From CAMBDS01 sp964355675 (GTDB lineage: Bacteria; Electryoneota; AABM5-125-24; Hatepunaeales; Hatepunaeaceae), in contig CAYHEC010000027.1 of assembly GCA_964355675.1 (NCBI GenBank), positions 1 through 43,121 on the forward strand: a DNA stretch of 43,121 bases, given 5' to 3'. The notes beneath the pieces are model-generated. The model worked only from the letters and a program-made list of their open reading frames with translations. It was not told the DNA's origin and ran no database searches. Position numbers and translations under genes: made by a program. Positions 22,652-31,700 of the stretch are shown one piece after another. The stretch's first letter is position 1. Every line of letters begins with the position of its first letter.

Positions 22652-25600
22652 TTACTTCACCAGCGTCACCTTGCGAACGTCGCTGAAACTTCCGGCTTCC
22701 ATCTTCACCAGATAGATACCAGAAGTAAATCCTTCAGCGTTCCAGACCGCGGTGTGGTTGCCGGCTTGCAAGTTGCCAGACACAACCGTTGCAACCTCAC
22801 GTCCAGACACGTCGAACACCCGGACGCTAACCCGCGATGCTTCCGGCAAGCCGAACGCGATGCGCGTCACCGCGTTGAAGGGATTCGGGTAGCTCTGGGC
22901 GAGGTAGTAATCTTCCGGTATCGAGGTCGAAGCATTCGCAACAAGACTTGCGAAACCGTCTGTCTCATAAGTCATCGATCCTTCCTGAGCGGAGGCTTCA
23001 AGCGGATATTCGGCTTCCTTCTCAGCGCTCCAGATTCGAAGAGTGAACGCCTCGCCGTTGATGAGACCGTCAACCGCGACCGTCGAAGCGTCGTCACCCC
23101 AGACGGCCAGACCGCACATGCCACCGTCTTGAACGGTTCCGACGCCGACAAGGTTGTTTTTGGAGTCGAAGGCGGCAACCTGATCGCCGTCCTGAACCTT
23201 CAATCCGGTAACGGAACTGATGAGCACGCTCATGTTAACGCCTGTCTCTTGAGGAACAGCCCAATGACCCGGTCGGTGTTCGCGTGGGCCTCCCCGTAAG
23301 GTGTCGCCCTCACCGAGAGTGTCTTCCTCGATTGCACGTTCAACCGGATAGTTCAAGATGACGTCAGCATCGACCTTGATCTGATAGCCTTGCGATTCAC
23401 GCCAAGGTTCCATATTGCTGAAGTTTCTGGTTGGTCGCATGAATTGACCAGACCGGTTCTTGGCGTGGATAATGTGTTCCAGAATCGGTGAAACAGCATA
23501 GAAATCCGGGCTTGAAGCGTCCAACTCATAGGTCGGGAAGTAGGCGATCATATTCCAGCCTCGATCGATCGGAATGTCCGCACTCGCCGGTATCCGCGAT
23601 CCTGACCAACTGCCATGCGTTGCCGAGTCCACCTTCACCTGATAGCCAGTCGTCAAGTCCCAGTAGGGGATGTTGTTGAAGTTGTGGCGCGGCCAGTAAA
23701 AGCGGCCATGCTCATCCTTCATCAAATGCAGGTTATCGCCGAACTGCTCCATCATCGGAATGATCTCGGGGCCTGGATTGCCCGCCCAAAGGTTCGAATC
23801 CAAGGGTATGACGTTAAGCGAGATCAGATTCCAATTTCTGATCAAGTCAATTTCCATTTCTGTTCCCTCTACCAGTTCGATGACTGTCTCACCGTCTGCC
23901 TGCCAATCGAGACTGCCTTCCAAGACATTGGCAACCATGTTGTGTTCGACCCCAGTTGCTTCGTCCCATGTACGGAAGTGCATCCTCTCTCCAGCGACAA
24001 AACCTTCGACTTCTTCGGTCTCGGGATCGTCACCCCAAGCTGCCATTCCAAGTTGCCCATCGCCAGTCCAATACCCTCCACCCGCCAATATACCCGACGT
24101 AGTAAAAACACCGTGTTTAAGACACCACCATGGATCACCGGGACCGCCAGGGCCGTCATCATCCGTCATACGAACGCTTGTAATGAGGATCGAATGATTG
24201 TCGGCTGTTTCGACATAGTCACGGTAATGGGCAGGAGGTACGCCGATCTGTCGGCTTCGGGAAATCGTCCTTCGCCCGTCGGAGATGGTGAAATTGGCAG
24301 TGAAGATTCCTGAGTCCCGGTAGGTCGTCTGCCAACGGAATATTCCGGTTCCGTCGCCGTGATCCTCAAACCTTGCGCTGCGAGGTATATCTTCGGAGGA
24401 ATAGGAAAGGCGCAGTTGTGCTTCGGAGTCAGAACCACTTCCTAAAACGGGGAAAGAAACCATCTTCCCTGCATAACCAGCCCTGAAGTCGGGGTAACCA
24501 AACCAGGGATTCCACCATTCGTCACAAGGCACAGGGTCAATGGGGCCATAATAGCCATAAGGATCTAACCAGAGGCATGGAAATTGTATCTTCGTGACGA
24601 AGGCGTCTTCGCGACCTTGGTGTTCCGGCTGAATTGCCCCTATATCCCAATTGATAGGGAAGTCATCGCTCCCGGTAACGCCTGCCACTACACCGTTGGC
24701 GGCAAGACCATTAGCACGTTCGTCCATCCACATTCCGCTTGTGCCACCTAAATAGGTACTGTAACGCAGGTCGCTTAAAGCATTCCCCTCGAGGTAAATT
24801 GTGGAAACAAAAGCGTCGAAGCTACCCCCGTTTTGCATTTGGAAAGCTCCGCCCGCTTGGGGTATTGGTGCGGTGGGGAAATTTTGGCTGTTGGTGTAAC
24901 CAGCAACCATAACTGCGCCAAAACTCCAGCGGACTACTCCGCCTTCGCAATTGTAGGCAGGAATTATGGCGGTGATGCAGTCCGACGAATCCCCCCCTAG
25001 ATAGGTGCTATAGATAAGATTGCGGTCTCCCCATCCCGCGCCACCCACGAGGTTCAATCTGGTGATGAAGCCGTCAAAATTATTATCATTATCGCCGGGT
25101 GTCGTCTGGAAAGCCTGACGTAAGTTATCGTTTGGGTAAATTGGGAAGTCGTCGCTGTTAGTCTCGCCAGCAACCACAACGGTAGGACGCATTTCTGCAG
25201 GTTGCATAACCCCTCCGTCAGCCTTGGGTTTGAGAACGGTAACTGCCCAGGCAACGTCCCGACCACTACCCCCCAGATATGTTGAGTATCTAAGGTCAGC
25301 CGCATCGTTTCCATCGAGGCGCAATCTGGCGACGAAAGCGTCAACATTCGTCCCGTAATTCGGCTGGTAAGCCCCTCCCTCGCCATTCTGATCCGCGATA
25401 GGGAATGTGGGAAAGTCGCCACTACCAGTATAACCCGCTACTATTATGCTCGAATCGCCGTATGCAGAGAGAGCTGTGGCCTTATCGGATCCACTTCCGC
25501 CCAAATAGGTGAAGTAGATCAAGTCTTCCAACCTATGATTGTCTATGTAATAATTCTCATCTTGAGTATGACCGAAGCTTATTTGGGCGACGAAGCCATC

Positions 25601-27145
25601 CCAACTACTGACGAGATTATCCTGGTAGGCTCCAGGCGTAGCAGGAAGGTGTTGGTCTGCATTGCTGGTAGTCCAACCCGCAACCACAACCCCTCCATTA
25701 CCATTGTGAGTTTGGGAGGGGATTACGGCTAATGCTTCATCCACACCAGTACCACCCAGATAAGTGCTGTAGATAAGTTCACTCCCATCGGAGTTTAACT
25801 CGGCAATAAAAGCATCAGCTGCGCCACCTTCGTATGTGGGTTGATAGCCATACCCTGGTCCATTGAAGCCGAGTCCTTGGGGGAAGTCGTTGCAATCGGT
25901 TTTACCGACCACGACCACATAGCCATCTTTATAGTTTGCTTCGATAAATCCATCCGCATCTAAGGATGGAGGATAAGTGCAAATGGCTCTGGACCATTCG
26001 TCACCGCCACTTCCTCCCAAATATGTCCAATAGATAAGATTGGCGCCGTTTTCGTCCAGCCGGGCAACGAATACGTCCCACTCCTGAGGTGCATCCTCAC
26101 CTCCTGGTTGTCCATCGCCGCCCCCCTTCTCTCCATCGAAAGCGCCGGCTTGACCTGGGAAGAAAGGCTCGCTTGTAGTTGGGCCCGTTACAACTACCCC
26201 ACCCTGTCCGTCGGGAGCATTAGGGACAGCAACGATGGCTGTGGCAATATCTCGATCTACGTTCCCTAAATACGTGCTATAGACCAGCGGATCGACTATC
26301 AGCTTCTCCGCCTTGTTCCATCCTTCCGGCAGGGCGACGCCGAACGCGTTTGCTCCTGCGACCTTGAACTCCGCTCTGACCGGAGTCAGGAGACCGTCAT
26401 CTTTGACCTGATACGCCTCAGGAAGTGACTGGCGAAGTACGCCGAGCGAGGTCGGCAGAAGCAATTCATCGCCGTTCGATGCTGTTTCGAGATCGCCGGT
26501 TAAGCCTTGAACCTCGACCCTGATGGCGTTCGGGTCGGCGTTCGGGTGGACTTGGAAGTCGAACTCGGCATGCTTGCCCTGACTGCGCCAGACAACATCG
26601 ACTCCGGGCCAGACATCCTTTAGCGTCGCTTGCTGGAAGTTGCCGCAGTTTCGACCGTATTTGGACGGGTCGTTGCCGAGGAAGTAATTGTTATTCCAAG
26701 TTGTTTTTGCTGATGGTTCCACTGAGGCGGCAATCGCCGGAGTTGTTTGTTCAGGAAGAAAGTTCCCGGCATTGCGAGGCAGGGTGTTCTGGAACTTGAA
26801 CTTCAGCGCGTGACCCTTTTTCGGGTAGCGGACTCCTTCACCCGGAGCGCGCATCCCTCCGGGCATGTCTTCCGAGAAAGGATCAGCAATCGGTTCGGCA
26901 TCCATATCCGGTACACTGAACAGGATGGTGAACCCGTCCCGCTCGATGAACCACGTCAACCCGCCCGTGCCGTCGGCCTTAAACAGGACGCGCTCGTCCC
27001 ACTGGCCCTTGTTCTCGGTGAAGAAGGTCGGACGGCCTTGGTTCAGATTATTAATTGCGTCGAGGCTGGGAGCCTCGGTTGCGGCAGTGGCTTGGAAAGC
27101 AAGCGCAAAGACTGCCAGACAGACAAACAGGAAATTACGGTGCAT
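22652..27145 (-). CDS. Large secreted SBBP-repeat protein with type IX sorting domain
   Basis: This 1497-aa protein is a paralogue of the one at 2279-5527. The signal peptide is MHRNFLFVCLAVFALAFQATA, with GAAAGG upstream of ATG 27145. An N-terminal DUF7948-like domain ('FFTENKGQWDERVLFKADGTG') is followed by about seven SBBP repeats ('LIYSTYLGGTGVDEALAVI', 'RYSTYLGGSGRDVAWAV') with long insertions. One cadherin/Ig-like domain comes next ('RFEDHGDGTGIFRWQT'), then two copies of a beta domain ('LGMAAWGDDPETEEVEGF' and 'GLAVWGDDASTVAVDGL') flanking repeated 'NLISLNVIPLD' / 'NMIAYFPTYELD' segments. The sorting domain ('SYPNPFNAVTRIAFGLPEAS', final KVTLVK) ends it. It lacks the palindromic insertions of its paralogue. 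Surface or secreted; function unknown. Confidence 0.9.
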   Translation of the reverse strand: MHRNFLFVCLAVFALAFQATAATEAPSLDAINNLNQGRPTFFTENKGQWDERVLFKADGTGGLTWFIERDGFTILFSVPDMDAEPIADPFSEDMPGGMRAPGEGVRYPKKGHALKFKFQNTLPRNAGNFLPEQTTPAIAASVEPSAKTTWNNNYFLGNDPSKYGRNCGNFQQATLKDVWPGVDVVWRSQGKHAEFDFQVHPNADPNAIRVEVQGLTGDLETASNGDELLLPTSLGVLRQSLPEAYQVKDDGLLTPVRAEFKVAGANAFGVALPEGWNKAEKLIVDPLVYSTYLGNVDRDIATAIVAVPNAPDGQGGVVVTGPTTSEPFFPGQAGAFDGEKGGGDGQPGGEDAPQEWDVFVARLDENGANLIYWTYLGGSGGDEWSRAICTYPPSLDADGFIEANYKDGYVVVVGKTDCNDFPQGLGFNGPGYGYQPTYEGGAADAFIAELNSDGSELIYSTYLGGTGVDEALAVIPSQTHNGNGGVVVAGWTTSNADQHLPATPGAYQDNLVSSWDGFVAQISFGHTQDENYYIDNHRLEDLIYFTYLGGSGSDKATALSAYGDSSIIVAGYTGSGDFPTFPIADQNGEGGAYQPNYGTNVDAFVARLRLDGNDAADLRYSTYLGGSGRDVAWAVTVLKPKADGGVMQPAEMRPTVVVAGETNSDDFPIYPNDNLRQAFQTTPGDNDNNFDGFITRLNLVGGAGWGDRNLIYSTYLGGDSSDCITAIIPAYNCEGGVVRWSFGAVMVAGYTNSQNFPTAPIPQAGGAFQMQNGGSFDAFVSTIYLEGNALSDLRYSTYLGGTSGMWMDERANGLAANGVVAGVTGSDDFPINWDIGAIQPEHQGREDAFVTKIQFPCLWLDPYGYYGPIDPVPCDEWWNPWFGYPDFRAGYAGKMVSFPVLGSGSDSEAQLRLSYSSEDIPRSARFEDHGDGTGIFRWQTTYRDSGIFTANFTISDGRRTISRSRQIGVPPAHYRDYVETADNHSILITSVRMTDDDGPGGPGDPWWCLKHGVFTTSGILAGGGYWTGDGQLGMAAWGDDPETEEVEGFVAGERMHFRTWDEATGVEHNMVANVLEGSLDWQADGETVIELVEGTEMEIDLIRNWNLISLNVIPLDSNLWAGNPGPEIIPMMEQFGDNLHLMKDEHGRFYWPRHNFNNIPYWDLTTGYQVKVDSATHGSWSGSRIPASADIPIDRGWNMIAYFPTYELDASSPDFYAVSPILEHIIHAKNRSGQFMRPTRNFSNMEPWRESQGYQIKVDADVILNYPVERAIEEDTLGEGDTLRGGPREHRPGHWAVPQETGVNMSVLISSVTGLKVQDGDQVAAFDSKNNLVGVGTVQDGGMCGLAVWGDDASTVAVDGLINGEAFTLRIWSAEKEAEYPLEASAQEGSMTYETDGFASLVANASTSIPEDYYLAQSYPNPFNAVTRIAFGLPEASRVSVRVFDVSGREVATVVSGNLQAGNHTAVWNAEGFTSGIYLVKMEAGSFSDVRKVTLVK

Positions 27146-27252
27146 GAGTTTAACCTTTCAGGATTGGATGGAATACGGAGTTGCTTCGAAGGCTGGTGGT
27201 TGAACCACGCACTTAAGCATCACCGAATTATTGTGTAGTTATCCGTCAATAA

Positions 27253-27269
27253 CACAAGTATTATGCCAA
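27253..27269 (-). promoter_or_regulatory. Candidate promoter of the large SBBP gene
   Basis: The minus strand reads TTGGCATAATACTTGTG, about 110 bp upstream of ATG 27145 and conserved with 9178-9194. It is read either as sigma-54-like (imperfect -12) or as an extended -10 TGGCATAAT. The neighbouring sigma-54 activator gene favours testing the first reading. Confidence 0.45.
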
Positions 27270-27353
27270 TATGATTTTTGGAGGAAGAAAAGGTTTTTAG
27301 TGCGGAGAGAAGAACTTGGAGGTGGAATCTGAATGGAGAGGAACGGAAAGTGA

Positions 27354-27391
27354 TCGGGCATTTTGCCCGACAGGGAATCCCTTTTTGCCCG
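27354..27391 (-). terminator. Hairpin pair just past the regulator gene
   Basis: On the minus strand, 3 bp after the stop at 27395, comes TCGGGCAAAAAGGGATTCCC and then TCGGGCAAAATGCCCGA. The latter is a 6-7-bp stem with an AAA loop. The same unit is in the duplicated copy (9284-9319) and, in part, at 41249-41275, so it may be a dispersed repeat serving as a terminator. Confidence 0.5.
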
Positions 27392-27394
27392 ATG

Positions 27395-28741
27395 TTATCC
27401 CTTCAATTTTCGATAGAGGGTTTTAGGATCGATCCCGAGCAAAGCCGCGGCTTCGCGACGGTTGCCTCCGGCTGAATTCAGGACGCCGCGTATATGCTCC
27501 AACTCAATCTCATGGAGGCTTATCGTCTGTTTTCCTGAAACGTCCGAGGAACTTTCAACGGATTCGCGGATTTCAGGCGGGAGGTCGTCAACTTCGATGC
27601 AATCATCCGTACACAAAATACTCAGACTTTCGATGATGTTGCGTAACTCACGGATATTGCCGGGCCAATCATAGGCGACCAACATTTGAAGAGCGGTGGG
27701 AGAAATGCACTTCGCTGGTCCATTTGAGCTGTTCCGGATTGCGAGAAAGTGGTCAATCAACGGCGGGATGTCTTCCCGCCGTTCGCGCAGTGATGGCAAG
27801 GTTTTAACCATCACATTCAGTCGATAGAAAAGATCCGAGCGGAAGAGCCCCTCGCTGACAAATTTGCGTAAGTCCCTATTCGTCGAAGCCAATATCCGTA
27901 CATTGACGGTAATGTCGCGGTTTCCTCCCAGATGCCGGAATTTGCCGGTTTCAAGTACGCGCAGTAGCTTGACTTGAAGTGGAAGCGGCAGATCGCCAAT
28001 CTCATCAAGCAACAACGTCCCCCCATCTGCGACCTCAAAAAGTCCCAGCTTCAAGCTTGACGCGCCGGTGAAGGATCCCTTCTCGTGACCGAACAGTTCA
28101 CTGGCAAGAAAACTCTCCTGAAGCGCTCCGCAATCGATCACAATGAACGCCTGACCTTTGCGCGCGCTGGCGTTGTGAATCGCTCGCGCCATGACTTCCT
28201 TGCCAACGCCGCTTTCACCTAACAGGAGAACCGAGGCGTTAGTTGGCGCTACCTGACAGATGAAGTGCTTTAATTCCTTCATTTTAGGACTGGAGCCGAG
28301 CATATCCGAGAAGTCCGAATCATGAGACAGCCGCTGTTTTAGGATTACGTTGTGCTGTTCGAGCCGGCCTACACGATAGGCATTGCGGATCGTCGTTTCG
28401 ATGCGATTCAGATCGGCAGGTTTGGTTAAGTAGTCAAAAGCTCCATCTTTTACGGCTTGGACCGCGTTGTCGATAGTTCCAAACCCGGTCAGAATAATGG
28501 TTTGGATCGACGGGTAGTTCGCCTGAACCTTTGGAATCAGGTCCAAACCACTCAGACCAGGCATTCGGACATCCAACAGGATCACGTCGCAGGGGCTTGA
28601 TTCAAGATGTTGCAATAATTTAACTCCATCAGGAATCGGAGTGGCCAGAAAGCCCATTTTGCCAAGTTCATGCGCTATGACTCCGCGAAATTCGGCATCG
28701 TCATCAACGACTGCAACGTCAATTTTATTCATTATCTTCAT
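27395..28741 (-). CDS. Sigma-54-dependent response regulator (NtrC/AtoC type)
   Basis: This 448-aa cytosolic transcription activator has a receiver domain (acidic pocket D13-D15, phospho-acceptor Asp57 in 'DVILLDVRMPG', Lys in 'DYLTKPAD'). An AAA+ domain follows with Walker A 'GESGVGKE', Walker B 'GGTLLLDEIGDLPL' and R-finger region 'FRSDLFYRLNV'. The sigma-54 contact loop is GSFTGA rather than GAFTGA. A Fis-type helix-turn-helix closes the protein ('GGNRREAAALLGIDPKTLYRKL'). ATG 28732 is an alternative start three codons in. It lies 33 bp downstream of the kinase gene in the same direction, forming a two-component pair. Plausible targets are the two surface-protein genes with the shared promoter block, one directly downstream. 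Confidence 0.93.
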   Translation of the reverse strand: MKIMNKIDVAVVDDDAEFRGVIAHELGKMGFLATPIPDGVKLLQHLESSPCDVILLDVRMPGLSGLDLIPKVQANYPSIQTIILTGFGTIDNAVQAVKDGAFDYLTKPADLNRIETTIRNAYRVGRLEQHNVILKQRLSHDSDFSDMLGSSPKMKELKHFICQVAPTNASVLLLGESGVGKEVMARAIHNASARKGQAFIVIDCGALQESFLASELFGHEKGSFTGASSLKLGLFEVADGGTLLLDEIGDLPLPLQVKLLRVLETGKFRHLGGNRDITVNVRILASTNRDLRKFVSEGLFRSDLFYRLNVMVKTLPSLRERREDIPPLIDHFLAIRNSSNGPAKCISPTALQMLVAYDWPGNIRELRNIIESLSILCTDDCIEVDDLPPEIRESVESSSDVSGKQTISLHEIELEHIRGVLNSAGGNRREAAALLGIDPKTLYRKLKG

Positions 28742-28774
28742 TCTTGGAAACAGACGAAAACGTCTGTTGTGCTG

Positions 28775-31700
28775 TTACTTTGATTTTGATATTGGAAGTG
28801 TAACTGTAAACCGCGTTCCTTGAGCGAGTCCCTGCCAGGTGATCTCCCCGCCGTGTTGGTGGACTATTTCCCTGCAAATATAGAGGCCCAATCCTGTGCC
28901 CAAACCGATCTCCTTGGTCGTAAAAAATGGCTCGAATATCCTCGAATGGTATTCAGCTGGAACGCCGACGCCGTCGTCCTCTACTGTTAAGAAAATTGCT
29001 TCAGCCTGAACGGAACTTGTTATAATCACAGTTCCTTTGGAATCAATAGCATGCAGGCTATTCTGGATCAAGTTGAATACTAACTGGGTCAGTTGAGCCG
29101 CATCCCCGCTTACGGGAGGCAATGCCTCACCCAATTTCAGGCTGAAATGAATTGTATCCGGTATGGGTTCATAACGAACCATACTCATTGCATCAATAAT
29201 CGTGCCATTGACATCAACCGGATCACGCGAAGCCAATTCGCTACGATGAACATAACCTAACAGCTCCTGCACCACCTTCCGCCCACGCTTCACATTGCTC
29301 AACATGGTCTGCAAGTATGGTTGAAGATCTTCCCAATCGGTAGCCCTCATCTCCGGATTGCGCTCCCGATCACGCAACAGACCTTCACTACAAGTCATAA
29401 TTGTGCCGAGCGGTGTATTAAGTTCATGGGCAACGCTTGCCGCCAGACGGCCAATCGCGCTGAGTCGGTCACTGTGCATCAATTTTTGTTCGAGTCCGCG
29501 TCGAAGAGTAATATCGTGATAGTTGCCTAAAATACCTTGAATATCCTCGTCGTCGATGAGGTTGATTGCGGTGAACTCAATCCATTTATAGCTTCCGTCC
29601 CTGCAACGATACTTGAGTTCAGTCGTACCCATCGCATTTGGTTCACTGGTAAGATTTAAAAAGAACTGTTGGACTGAAGCCAAATCATCAGGATGAACAT
29701 TGTCCCAAGTGCTTTTACCTACCACCTCGTCGGGCTTCCAACCAAACCAATTTTCGATGTTGGGGCTCTTGTACCGGTTAATCCCATCCTTATCAATAAT
29801 TACAATCACGTCGCCGATATTCGCCACCATCTTTAAGTGCCGGTTTTCGCTCTCTCGCAACGCCAATTCGTCTTTGAGCAGGTGTCTGATGCGCGCTCGA
29901 TGGATCAACCATACAACCAAGAGAAGGGGAAGCAACGCTATCATCCAGTAACCGACATACCGCCACGGGAAAGGAGGATGATAATAGGAGAGACGCCACC
30001 TTATCACCCGGCCTTTGACAGAGCCGTACAGACTTCCATCTTGAACAAATGGATCGACAATGGATTCAAACGGGAGTAACTCGCGACTGACGATGGCTCC
30101 TGTCTCTTGATTAAGTAAACAGAGAATTCCACTTTTCAGGAGGATCGGCTGGTTTATCGGATCATCGGTATAGGCAATTTCATGAACGTTTTCGATCAAC
30201 TGTCGCCATACTATTCGCTCCGAGTCTGAGGTTGTGTAGGTCAAGTCTAATCCGATGAAGGCATCACCTTCGTGGATTGCAATAATATTTGTTTCGGGCG
30301 GCGTCCAGCGCGGTTTCAAACGATACCTTGTAGTACCGAGATAGTATTTATGGAGACCTTTTTCGACAACTGTTTTACTGATATGTCGCGGGGGATCAAG
30401 GAAGAATAGTGTATCTTCATTTTGATAAATCAGGATATCTTGTTTGTTGCAAGCAACAAAATGGAACCCGGGAGGCAGGTCTTGAACGCTGGTATGTCGA
30501 CCTGTTTCAGGATCTAGGCCGATTAATTTCAAACAGGGAATCGAAACGAAGCCAATCGGGCTATTCTTAACCAGATAGGTTAGAGTATCGCTATTCCTTA
30601 GGATAATCAGATCGAGCAATTCTCCAGGCGTATAAAACTTCATGATATCATATATATTGAGTTGGTAACCAACATTATGCTTCCCCAATCTCCTCACGAT
30701 GTCTCCCTTCAGTATGCCAAGAGAATCAGCCTGGGAATTTGGAACGATGCTCTGAATAAGGTCACCAATGTATCTGTGTGCATAAAACCGGTCTCCTGCT
30801 TTAACCGGTTCAAATATTGAGCTATCTGTCCAGCATTTGCCTTTGCCAGTAATATCTATTCCGACCGTATATCCACCCGAGTACTCATATTTAGTCCATT
30901 TTTCCATATTCATCCCCCAAGAGATAAATCCACCAAGCAGGTAGCCGGATTTATCTAATTTTGTACTTGATGAAAACCACCATTGCTCACGAAAAATCTG
31001 AGAAGGAAGCTCTCCGTCAGCGAGATAAGTGTCCAACAATGGTTGAAGCGATTTAAACTCGCCGTCCGATTGCAGTAACATCGGTATCCAAGAGACCCTA
31101 TTTGAGTTGCTCTCCCTCTGAAATGAATAGACAATTGGTCCTTTTGGAGTTCTCAAGTGATAGACGTTCATAATCGGAATGTTTTGAGAGGCTGTTGCTC
31201 CGCCACTCAAGGGGGTGGTGTAGATTGTTGTGTTCTTATTATTATATGCATAATCCTCATAACTATAGCCATCCCAGGTGACGATATTTTTGCCGGCGAT
31301 ATACATATTGTGGCTATCCATGACATAAGGATCAGTAGCAAAGGCAAGTCCCGATTGCCCAAGGATATTCTTCCATTTTTCCTCACCAGTTGAAATCAAA
31401 GCCGATCCTGCCAGTCGAAGTGATTCTCTATTGAGATGCAACGCACTCAAGATTGTATAGAGATCTCCGCTGATATCTTCAGAGAGATAGCTCACCGAGT
31501 TCATCAGAGACCTTGCAAAGTTAACTGCCTGCGTAGTATCACCCTCAGCGAGTCTGCTTCTCGCCATCATCCCGACCAGGTTCCCCCTAAGGTATCTTGC
31601 CGAATTCAAACTTCTCAATGCACAAAAAGATTCCCCCCAGGACGTGAAAAAACAAACCAAAGACGAATCTTGATCGAAGATAGGGAAATAAACACTGGGA

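Larger units (their letters stand above)
27047..27456. repeat. 410-bp duplicated block, copy B (likely parental)
   Basis: It is the counterpart of 8972-9381. Here the right end lies inside an intact regulator gene, so this copy is the likely source. It links regulator 3' end, hairpin, promoter, leader and signal-peptide codons. Confidence 0.9.
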
